Part shown: piece by piece, positions 54,665-64,000 of the stretch
Position numbering within the stretch: position 1 is the stretch's first letter
Layout: every line of letters starts with the position of its first letter
Source: Megaustenia siamemsis
Taxonomy: Eukaryota; Mollusca; Gastropoda; Stylommatophora; Ariophantidae
DNA: 64,000 bases
Assembly (NCBI GenBank): GCA_032433765.1
Contig: JAVIAB010000102.1
Span: forward strand, 16,608,732 to 16,672,731
Reading direction: 5' to 3'
The notes under the pieces: model-generated
Told to the model about the DNA's origin: nothing
Database searches by the model: none
What the model saw: the letters and a program-made list of their open reading frames with translations, nothing else
Translations under genes and position numbers: made by a program

Positions 54665-56975
54665 GTGGAAACTGAAGTAAGTAGTGACTAGAGACTCTAA
54701 ATGTAGTGGAAACTGAAGTAAGGTAGTGACTAGAGTGTCTAAATGTAGTGGAAACTGAAGTAAGGTAGTGACTAGAGAGTCTAAATGTAGTGGAAACTGA
54801 AGTAAGGTAGTGACAAGAGTGTCTAAATGTAGTGGAAACTGAAGTAATGTAGTGACTAGAGAGACTCTAAATGTAGTGGAAACTGAAGTAAGGTAGTGAC
54901 TAGAGTGTCTAAATGTAGTGGAAACTGAAGTAAGGTTTTGACTAGAGACTCTAAATGTAGTGGAAACTGAAGTAAGGTAGTGACTAGAGACTCTAAATGT
55001 AGTGGAAACTGAAGTAACCTAGTGACTAGAGAGTCTAAATGTAGTGGAAACTGAAGTAAGGTAGTGACTAGAGAGTCTAAATGTAGTGGAAACTGAAGTA
55101 AGGTAGTGACTAGAGAGTCTAAATGTAGTGGAAACTGAAGTAAGGTAGTGACTAGAGAGTCTAAATGTAGTGGAAACTGAAGTAAGGTAGTGACTAGAGA
55201 GTCTAAATGTAGTGGAAACTGAAGTAAGGTAGTGACTAGAGACTCTAAATGTAGTGGAAACTGAAGTAAGTAGTGACTAGAGACTCTAAATGTAGTGGAA
55301 ACTAAAGTAAGGTAGTGACTAGAGTGTCTAAATGTAGTGGAAACTGAAGTAAGGTAGTGACTAGAGAGTCTAAATGTAGTGGAAACTGAAGTAAGGTAGT
55401 GACAAGAGTGTCTAAATGTAGTGGAAACTGAAGTAATGTAGTGACTAGAGACTCTAAATGTAGTGGAAACTGAAGTAAGGTAGTGACTAGAGTGTCTAAA
55501 TGTAGTGGAAACTGAAGTAAGGTTTTGACTAGAGACTCTAAATGTAGTGGAAACTGAAGTAAGGTAGTGACTAGAGACTCTAAATGTAGTGGGAAACTGA
55601 AGTAACCTAGTGACTAGAGAGTCTAAATGTAGTGGAAACTGAAGTAAGGTAGTGACTAGAGAGTCTAAATGTAGTGGAAACTGAAGTAAGGTAGTGACTA
55701 GAGAGTCTAAATGTAGTGGAAACTGAAGTAAGGTAGTGACTAGAGAGTCTAAATGTAGTGGAAACTGAAGTAAGGTAGTGACTAGAGAGTCTAAATGTAG
55801 TGGAAACTGAAGTAAGGTAGTGACTAGAGACTCTAAATGTAGTGGAAACTGAAGTAAGTAGTGACTAGAGACTCTAAATGTAGTGGAAACTAAAGTAAGG
55901 TAGTGACTAGAGACTCTAAATGTAGTGGAAACTAAAGTAAGGTAGTGACTAGAGACTCTAAATGTAGTTGAAACTGAAGTAAGTAGTGACTAGAGACTCT
56001 AAATGTAGTGGAAACTAAAGTAAGGTAGAGACTAGAGACTCTAAATGTAGTGGAAACTGAAGTAAGGTAGTGACTAGAGACTCTAAATGTAGTGGAAACT
56101 GAAGTAAGTAGTGACTAGAGACTCTAAATGTAGTGGAAACTGAAGTAAGGTAGTGACTAGAGACTCTAAATGTAGTGGAAACTGAAGTAAGGTTTTGACT
56201 AGAGACTCTAAATGTAGCGGAAACTGAAGTAAGGTAGTGACTAGAGACTCTAAATGTAGTGGAAACTGAAGTAAGGTAGTGACTAGAGACTCTAAATGTA
56301 GTGGAAACTGAAGTAAGTAGTGACTAGAGACTCTAAATGTAGTGGAAAATAAAGTAAGGTAGTGACTAGAGACTCTAAATGTAGTGGAAACTAAAGTAAG
56401 GTAGTGACTACAGACTCTAAATGTAGTGGAAACTGAAGTAAGTAGTGACTAGAGACTCTAAATGTAGTGGAAACTGAAGTAAGGTAGTGATAGAGACTCT
56501 AAATGTAGTGGAAACTAAAGTAAGGTAGTGACTAGAGACTCTAAATGTAGTTGAAACTGAAGTAAGGTAGTGACTTGAGTGTCTAAATGTAGTGGAAACT
56601 GAAGTAAGGTAGTGACTAGAGACTCTAAATGTAGTGGAAACTGAAGTAAGGTAGTGACTAGAGACTCTAAATGTAGTGGAAACTGAAGTAAGGTAGTGAC
56701 TAGAGACTCTAAATGTAGTGGAAACTGAAGTAAGGTAGTGACTAGAGAGTCTAAATGTAGTGGAAACAGAAGTAAGGTAGTGACTAGAGACTCTAAATGT
56801 AGTGGAAACTGAAGTAAGGTAGTGACTAGAGACTCTAAATGTAATGGAAACTGAAGTAAGGTAGTGACTAGAGACTCTAAATGTAGTGGAAACTGAAAAA
56901 AGGTAGTGACTAGAGACTCTAAATGTAGTGGAAACTGAAGTAAGGTAGTGACTAGATAGTCTAAATGTAGTGGAT
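54665..56975. repeat. 42-bp satellite with about 588-bp higher-order repeat
   Basis: The unit contains TCTAAATGTAGTGGAAACTG, AAGTAAGGTAGTGACTAGAG and AC; about 55 copies. 40-base units (GTAAGTAGTG) and variants GTTTTGACTAG, GTAACCTAGTG and GACAAGAGTG mark positions. The same marker order recurs 587-588 bases apart (54931 versus 55518; 55014 versus 55602), so about 14 units were duplicated as a block. The right end (56560-56960) is clean 42-mers. Confidence 0.97.
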
Positions 56976-57121
56976 GACGTGTGCATTCAATGTCTGTTTT
57001 ATACATGGTGTCGATTTCATCATTGGAATCTAGCAACGGTGACATCGCACTTGGGGGATCAGTGACATGAAGTCTGGCTGCTGAAGGCAATTCCAGATTT
57101 TACACAATAACCTGACTCCAT

Positions 57122-58515
57122 GAATAGAATAGAATAGAATAGAATAGAATAGAATAGAATAGAATAGAATAGAATACAGTAGAATAGAATAGAATAGAAT
57201 AGAATAGAATAGAATAGTGTAGAATAGAATGGAATAGAGTAGAGTAGAATAGTGTAGAATAGAATGGAATAGAGTAGAGTAGAATAGTGTAGAAAAGAAT
57301 GGAATAGAGTAGAGTGGAATAATGTAGAATAGAATGGAATAGAGTAGAGTAGAATAGTGTAGAACAGAATAGAATATAATAGAATAGAATAGAATATAAT
57401 AGAGTAGAATAGTGTAGAAAAGAATAGAATATAATGGAATAGAATATAATAGAGTAGAATAGTGTAGAATAGAATAGAATAGAATAGAATAGAATAGAAT
57501 AGAGTAGAATAGAATAGAGTAGAATAGTGTAGAATAGAATAGTGTAGAATAGAATAGAATACAGTAGAATAGAATATAATAGAGTAGAATAGAGTAGAAT
57601 AGAATAGAGTAGAATAGAGTAGAATAGAATAGAGTAGAATAGTGTAGAATAGAATAGTGTAGAATAGAATAGAATACAGTAGAATAGAATAGAATAGAGT
57701 AGAATAGAGTAGAATAGAATAGAGTAGAATAGTGTAGAACAGAATAGAATATAATAGAATAGAATAGAATAGAGTAGAATAGTGTAGAAAAGAATAGAAT
57801 ATAATGGAATAGAATATAATAGAGTAGAATAGTGTAGAATAGAATAGAGTAGAATAGAGTAGAATAGAATAGAGTAGAATAGTGTAGAATAGAATAGAAT
57901 AGAATACAGTAGAATAGAATATAATAGAGTAGAAGAATAGAATAGAATAGAGTAGAATAGAATAGAATAGAGTAGAATAGTGTTGAATAGAATAGAATAG
58001 AATGGAATAGAATAGAGTAGAATAGAATAGAGTAGAATAGAATATAGTAGAATAGAATAGAACAGAATAGAGTAGAATAGAATAGAATAGAATATAGTAG
58101 AATAGAATGGAATAGAATGGACTAGAATAGAATAGAGTAGAATAGAATAGAATAGAATTGATTAGAATAGAATAGAATATAATAGAGTCGAATAGAGTAG
58201 AATAGAGTAGAATAGAATAGAGTAGAATAGAATAGAGTAGAATAGAATAGAGCAGAATAGAATAGAATAGAATGGAATAGAATAGAGTAGAATAGAATAG
58301 AGTAGAATAGAATAGAATATAGTAGAATAGAATAGAACAGAATAGAGTAGAATAGAATAGAATAGAATATAGTAGAATAGAATAGAATGGAATGGAATAG
58401 AATAGAATAGAATAGAGTAGAATAGAATAGAATTGAATAGCATAGAATAGAATAGAGTAGAATAGAATAGAATAGAATAGAATAGAATAGAATAAAACTG
58501 AATAGAATGGAATAA
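57122..58515. repeat. (AGAAT)n pentamer array with G variants
   Basis: About 278 pentamers. Variants are mostly AGAGT, AGTGT, AGAAT and GGAAT, unlike the AGAAC-rich array at 35.3 kb. Longer phrases with TAGTGTAGAAT recur. Confidence 0.97.
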
Positions 58516-59018
58516 ATAGACCCGAGTGTCAGAAGACCTGTATATTACTTTTGCTGTCAGTTTATGATGTGGGATAATACGATTCTCGTAAACCTGTTTG
58601 TACAACTAAAATCATAGATATAATTAACAATAACATCAGTAATAACAGTCATGATAATAAAAACAGTAACAACACCTATATTAGTGGATAGTGTTTCAAA
58701 TTGCACTGGAACGACCACTGGAACTATTTTGTCGCTTTAATCTGATTACGGGGCGAAAGGATTTGTACTGATGGCGTGAGCAGTCATGCACAACGACCGA
58801 CGCTAATGGAAACAGTTGTCAAAAACGCTTTGATCAAGTTTAACGTTCCAGTGAGTATCGCCTCATCAGAAATGTGAGATATGTTTAGCACTGAGTGCTT
58901 TTATGTCACGCTAAAAAGGTGAGTGAATGACATACAGGAACGGTCGGTGCTCGTGTGTTCAATTTGTTGTTGTCAATTTGTTGTTATGTTAAGTGTTTCA
59001 TGCTTCGCGTTTATCCAT
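58516..59018. other. Intergenic, nothing recognised
   Basis: No coding assignment. Confidence 0.4.
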
Positions 59019-59032
59019 AGACTTTAGACAGT

Positions 59033-59460
59033 TATGTTTATGATTATGGAAGGCACCGGTATCACTGCATACGAGTTAAAATCCATAATTGCTCAACCGC
59101 CCGTGCTAGTGGAATCATTCAAATTAATATATCATCTCCTGAACAAAGAAAGGTAGCTGCAGTCCCCATCATAGCAGTCTCAGCACGCGCTAAAAGACAT
59201 AATGCGAAGCCGCACAGAAAATGAACACAGGCATCCTTTCCCCGTCATACGATATCATCATTCATCGTAAGCAAACGGAATATTGAAACACGATAAAAAC
59301 GGATGAAATGCACAGCTCACGGTGTGCACAGAGCACTTAACTCAGTAGCTCCTGCAACAAGCCGGACTTGGAATATGAGGAAACTGCAACAAGGAACATT
59401 TTTCAGACACAGCCTGTAATGGTTCCTCCCGCCTATCCGCCATATTGACCGGATGTTCCC
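59033..59460 (-). mobile_element. Family T with 14-bp TSD (428 bp)
   Basis: The perfect direct repeat AGACTTTAGACAGT (59019-59032 and 59461-59474) lies in unique sequence and fixes both ends. Minus-strand sense starts GGGAACATCCGGTCAATATG and ends GGTGCCTTCCATAATCATAA, a decayed version of the family tail. This is the best evidence that family T is a mobile, 5'-truncated retroelement. Confidence 0.94.
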
Positions 59461-59534
59461 AGACTTTAGACAGTCATTCCCTAGTCTCACTTAAGTCATC
59501 CATGTTTCTTTATGTAAATATATCTGGCAAACAT

Positions 59535-60055
59535 GATTCAGGGAAAAGCAGCTTTCCACAAAAGGAGAAAGATAATGTGCAATCCATTTTTGACAATAGA
59601 AACAAGAAAAACAGCTCTTAAATGTTATGTAGAGCGAGTCTTAACATATGGATGTGAATCATGGACAATAGGACAACAGACAAGAAAATCACTGGAGTCT
59701 GTAGAAATGTGGTTTTACAGAAGAACGTTGAGAATACTATGGACAGCTAAGAAGAGTAATGCAAACGTTCTGAAAGAGGCCAAAGCATAAAGAGAGCTAA
59801 TTTACAATATTAGGAAGAAACAATCATCATTTTTTTGCCATGTAATGAGAAGAGAACATCTGAAATATATTGTAACAACTGGGAAAATTGAGGGACGAAG
59901 AGATAGAGAAAAGCAAAGAGAAAAGATACCAGACAGCTTAAGAGAATGGTTTGGCAGAAGATCAACAACAGAAATGATAAATAACTGTCGAGATCGAAAG
60001 TTGTGGGAGAGACATGATCACCTACGCGAACAGGCATGGCACTTGATGATGATCT
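59535..60055 (+). pseudogene. LINE-A fragment, RT C-terminal part
   Basis: Reads KAAFHKRRKIMCNPFLTIET, RKTALKCYVERVLTYGCESW, TIGQQTRKSLESVEMWFYRR and AKKSNANVLKEAKA, then a stop at 59788-59790 in place of lysine. It continues RELIYNIRKKQSSFFCHVMR, KYIVTTGKIEGRRDREKQRE and CRDRKLW. An extra G near 60006 shifts the last residues. Short GATGATGAT tail. No RT core. Confidence 0.9.
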
Positions 60056-60059
60056 TACA

Positions 60060-60245
60060 AGTATCCACGGCCTGTAAAGACCTCTCTATGACCACGCTAT
60101 GAATAGAACTTTTAGTAGCGATAGTCTGAATGAATATTAGAATATCCACGACCTGTAAAGACCTCGCTATAACCACGATATAGATAGAACTTTTAGTAGC
60201 TTTAGTTTGAATAGGTGTTAGAGTATCCACGACATGCAAGGACAT
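60060..60245. repeat. About 83-bp tandem repeat, 2.2 copies
   Basis: GTATCCACGGCCTGTAAAGA and ATAGAACTTTTAGTAGC recur at about 60060, 60143 and 60223 with moderate divergence. Confidence 0.85.
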
Positions 60246-60369
60246 AACAATAACCAAATTTAATCCATGACTTACAGTAATTAAGATTAAACCAGAACTC
60301 ACATTGGCCAAGACTAAACTAGAAGTCAGAGTAATTAGGATTTAAACAGATCCCACAGTAACCACGACT

Positions 60370-61170
60370 AATCCAGCCCTCCATTAACCTCGACTGTTCA
60401 AGACCTCCCAGTAACCAAGACTAATCCAGCCCTCCATTAACCTCGACTATTCAAGACCTCCCAGTAACCAAGACTAATCCAGCCCTCCCATTAACCTCGA
60501 CTATTCAAGACCTCCCAGTAACCAAGACTAATCCAGCCCTCCCATTAACCTCGACTATTCAAGACCTCCCAGTAACCAAGACTAATCCAGCCCTCCCATT
60601 AACCTCGACTATTCAAGACCTCCCAGTAACCAAGACTAATCCAGCCCTCCCATTAACCTCGACTATTCAAGACCTCCCAGTAACCAAGACTAATCCAGCC
60701 CTCCCATTAACTCGACTATTCAAGACCTCCCAGTAACCAAGACTAATCCAGCCCTCCCATTAACCTCGACTATTCAAGACCTCCCAGTAACCAAGACTAA
60801 TCCAGCCCTCCATTAACCTCGACTATTCAAGACCTCCCAGTAACCAAGACTAATCCAGCCCTCCCATTAACCTCGACTATTCAAGACCTCCCAGTAACCT
60901 CGACTATTCGAGACCTCCCAGTAACCACGACTATTCAAGACCTCCCAGTAACCACGACTATTCGAGACCTCCCAGTAACCACGACTTCGAGACCTCCCAG
61001 TAACCTCGACTATTCGAGACCTCCCAGTAACCACGACTATTCAAGACTCCCATTAACCTCGACTATTCGAGACCTCCCAGTAACCTCGACTATTCGAGAC
61101 CTCCCAGTAACCACGACTATTCAAGACCTCCCAGTAACCACGACTATTCGAGACCTCCCAGTAACCAAGA
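60370..61170. repeat. 54-bp array passing into 27-bp array
   Basis: The left part has about 10 units of CAGTAACCAAGACTAATCCA, GCCCTCCCATTAACCTCGAC and TATTCAAGACCTCC (54 bases). From about 60890 the array becomes about 11 units of CAGTAACCACGACTATTCGA then GACCTCC (27 bases). The 54-mer is a dimer of two diverged 27-mers. Confidence 0.95.
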
Positions 61171-61661
61171 CCACCACACACTCACAAAAGACAAAACGAT
61201 TGCAACTGCCAACCTGGCCCAGCCCCCTACTCGCCACTGACTTCAACAACAAACCCCCGCAGAACGTAACTCGACCGAGCACTTATTCCTGTCCACCAAA
61301 CATCGGAATCTTCACCGACATTTTCTTGTGTTTATTTGAACATCAGCCGGGGATTCGGAGAGCCCAATTTTATTCTCAAATTTCACACAAGTGGTCTGGA
61401 ATCAAACAAGGCGGCTCACATTAAGTGCAGCCCTATTATCAACTTCTCTTGGAGTCACTCACGGAAGTCACGGCGTCAGAGGCCTCACCGCTCAAGACAA
61501 AAATCAATATTTCACTTGTTTTGTTTTGTGTGTGTGCTTTTTTTTGTTGTTTTGTTTTATTTTTACAAAAGTGGTTCTCCTACAATTTGAAGTGGAGCTC
61601 AAAATGTAAAAACATATTTGTGTGTATGCATGGGAGTGTAATAAAAGTATGAGAAAGATGC
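61171..61661. other. Intergenic, nothing recognised
   Basis: No gene seen. Confidence 0.4.
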
Positions 61662-62050
<389 letters not shown>

Positions 62051-62154
62051 ATGTATGCATTCATCACCAAATCCGAATCGGACCCGACCTGTTAACTTTC
62101 GTAGACCCATTTACTAAGAAACGTTCTGTTGCAGTTTTTATCAAGAAAACATCA

Positions 62155-62330
62155 GTTGAAACATAAATGTGTGTTTACATAACACCAGAAATCAAGACAC
62201 GCATCGTACTAGCATCAAATGATTTCAACAAACTCATCAACATCTGGAGATCCCAATTACTCAGTGAACGAACAAAATGTAGAGTGTTCTACTCATGTGT
62301 GATACCAGTGCTACTGTTTCCTAACTCCAG
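62155..62330 (+). pseudogene. LINE RT fragment (palm/thumb boundary)
   Basis: Reads ITPEIKTRIVLASNDFNKLI, NIWRSQLLSERTKCRVFYSC and VIPVLL. This matches the A..F..L..IW....L....K..I...C..PVLLYG segment that follows the RT core in many LINE ORF2s. The downstream sequence is lost. Confidence 0.65.
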
Positions 62331-62698
62331 CCTATGTTTAAGTTCCTACAAAGACATTTGTTTTTAAAAGTGTTTAATTTAATAAACAAGTGATCGTTTT
62401 TGGTTCTGTGCATCTTAACTCGCATCTCTTTCCTCTGAATGAGTGATGTGGACTTATGTTTGTTGTCGAAGTCCTGTGAACTTTCCACATCTCGAAGGGC
62501 ATTGATAACGTCCGCTCGATGCATTGGTTGATCGTACTCAACAATAGCACTTGGATGTGAAAGTTGGAAATCCATCCAGACTTTAGATTTGAAATGAAAT
62601 GCCATTGAAAGCAAATGTCTACGTTGAATCCCAAACATAAGCTGTAAAGAAAACATTTCAAAAGGACAGATACGAGACGAATGAAAACATCAATACGT
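62331..62698. other. Unassigned; antisense open frame
   Basis: A minus-strand frame (62656-62321, 111 codons) contains HPSAIVEYDQPMHRADVINA. I do not recognise it. It is probably fortuitous or degraded mobile-element sequence. Confidence 0.35.

Positions 62699-62745
<47 letters not shown>
62699..62745. repeat. (CT)n microsatellite
   Basis: An uninterrupted run of about 22 CT. On the minus strand it is an (AG)n run 10-20 bases after the LINE-I stop and may be that element's tail. Confidence 0.97.
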
Positions 62746-62747
<2 letters not shown>

Positions 62748-62754
62748 GATCAAG

Positions 62755-64000
62755 ACTCAATCAGAGTAGGATTCCAGACTCTCTCATGAAGTCAGCTGTC
62801 TGTTTAAGTGAATCGATTGTCCCATATAGTTTCTCTTCCAGGGAGGTGGACGTGGACCACATTGCTCTTCTCAGGTCTGTGTACTGGGGACAATCCTGTA
62901 GAACATGTTTTGTAGTCATATTGTCCAGTGTACAGTGGCATAGGCTGGTTGTACTTATTTTGAATTTGGTGAACATGTGATTTCTCATTCTGTTGTGGCC
63001 AGTGTGTAGGCGAAGTATGATGACTTGATCCCTCCTTGATGTTGGCGGTATCCGTCACTCTCGTTATACTTTGGGTGTTCTCGTTTCCATTTTTCATGGA
63101 ACTGACCCTTGAGGATGGATTTGGCTTCATCATAACTGAGCGGATGGTTCTCTTGTGGTAATCTCCCTCCCTCTTTAGCTAATTTCTCTGCGCGTTCGTT
63201 CCCGTGTATATTACAGTGTGATGGTATCCACTGAATGACTACTCTCTGGAAGTTATTGCATAGTTGGTCAAGGGTTGTTCTCATGTCATCTAGTTCATTG
63301 TTCTTGGGGCTTTTTAGAGCTGATAGTACTGACAGAGCATCAGTCAGAATCACCAATTTATTGTGCATGTTATTTGGTGTTGGGAGCCAGTGTTGCAGCA
63401 TCTCTGATGGCCTCAGTTTCTGCTTTAAAGTTGTTTGAGAATTTCCAGTAGCTATTGACTTGGTGATCTCGTCCTGATTATTCAGCGTCAAGAACATACC
63501 TCCCCCTCCGTTTCTGGTGGCATTTGTAGCAGAGCCATATGTGTATGTGTGGGACCAAGAGTCCTGTGGGTAGATATCGTGTATGTATTTTTCTGCTACG
63601 TGTTTTCTTTCTGTGTCTGATTGGGTGCCTTTTTTCATGAATCATATTATATTTTCCTTAAGTTCTGGTATTTTATGCTTTCCATAAGGAGACATATCAA
63701 ATGGGCCCAAGGGTTTCGATATTGTTTGAGAAAGTACTGGGTCTCCCGTAGTTAGTTCATTGGCAATTGCAGCGAAGTTGCTCCTCTTTAGTCGTACAAA
63801 TCCGGAACCAGTTATTCTTTGGTACATGCGGTGCTAAGGGGCCTTCTATATTTCTTCACTTGTTACAATACTTTAGTGACCCGTCTGTCATCTAAGGGTT
63901 GTAAACCTGTTACTGTTTCTAGAGTCTTGATAGGTGTAGATTTCATAGCACCAGTGATGATACGGGCAGTTTGGTTCTGTGTTCTGTTAATTTTGCTAAA
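62755..64000 (-). pseudogene. LINE-I ORF2: thumb, RNase H domain and C-terminal zinc motif
   Basis: C-terminal part of a jockey/I-type retrotransposon polyprotein, entering from beyond the right edge. On the minus strand: thumb region INRTQNQTARIITGAMKSTP and TVTGLQPLDDRR (63990-63870); a broken stretch to about 63640; then an RNase H domain of about 150 residues (HTYTYGSATNAT, VILTDALSVLSAL, WIPSHCNIHGNERAEKLAKE). RNase H would remove template RNA during cDNA synthesis. The end SLCHCTLDNMTTKHVLQDCP is the C-x-C, H, C zinc motif usual after RNase H. The first catalytic Asp (normally YTDGS) is Tyr here, and the last (usually AD) is Glu. Frameshifts near 63830, 63650 and 63000 also disable it. 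Confidence 0.9.

Noticed and set aside
62321..62656. Minus-strand 111-codon frame as a host gene
   Set aside because: No recognised domain, and it lies between LINE fragments. Left as unassigned.

Overview
The window looks like non-genic DNA from an animal nucleus. I find no host protein exon, rRNA, functional tRNA gene, CRISPR array or bacterial operon. The evidence is many non-LTR retrotransposon (LINE) 3' ends with animal-type reverse transcriptase (RT) sequence, tRNA-headed SINEs with target-site duplications, and about 35 tandem arrays. Summing the array intervals listed here gives about 27 kb, or roughly 42% of the window. An invertebrate is likely. A mollusc, perhaps a gastropod, is a weak personal impression from the LINE C-termini and is not proven here.

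Family labels are mine. LINE-A carries the C-terminal text YIVTTGKIEGRRDRGKQREK and has a (GAT)n tail. LINE-A2 is a sister family with MRRGKLQYLVTTGKI. LINE-B carries VCKRDMKTLNINP and ends KKSIVNYD-stop. LINE-C carries GKRGRPRLTW. LINE-D carries HLVRMNPHQ. LINE-E to LINE-H are single fragments. LINE-I carries an RNase H domain. SINE-1, SINE-2 and SINE-3 have tRNA-like heads. Family T is a non-coding, 5'-truncated element whose tail resembles (ATAACC)n.

Layout. 0-7 kb: LINE-A/B/D fragments, SINE-1, SINE-2, family T and microsatellites. The best RT copy is at 5788-6958, with a YADD motif and a diverged 27-bp flanking repeat. 7.1-11.5 kb: a 46-bp satellite of about 95 units in two sequence classes. 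12.2-15.2 kb: 30-, 28- and 16-bp arrays. 15.5-18.4 kb: LINE-A2, SINE-1, and a LINE-B whose last 29 bp have become a tandem array. 19-29.7 kb: 35-, 50-, 12-, 58- and 54-bp arrays between LINE fragments. 30-34 kb: LINE-A/D/A2/C with SINE-1 nested in LINE-A2. 34.7-42.9 kb: pentamer, 11-, 31-, 48- and 22-bp arrays, SINE-3 and SINE-1. 43-47 kb: family T and LINE-E, A2 and H. 47-52.9 kb: two 24-bp arrays, LINE-B, SINE-1, a 57-bp array made from a LINE-A C-terminus, SINE-3, LINE-A2 and LINE-G. 53-61 kb: 37-, 42-bp, AGAAT and 54/27-bp arrays, family T and LINE-A. 62-64 kb: a minus-strand LINE-I ORF2 that runs off the window.

The elements do not form a pathway. All the coding copies I read are broken by stops, frameshifts or 5' truncation. 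The most interesting pattern is that several tandem arrays are built from, or start at, LINE 3'-end sequence. In two cases the array unit is a LINE's own terminal coding sequence. I found no convincing new functional gene system.
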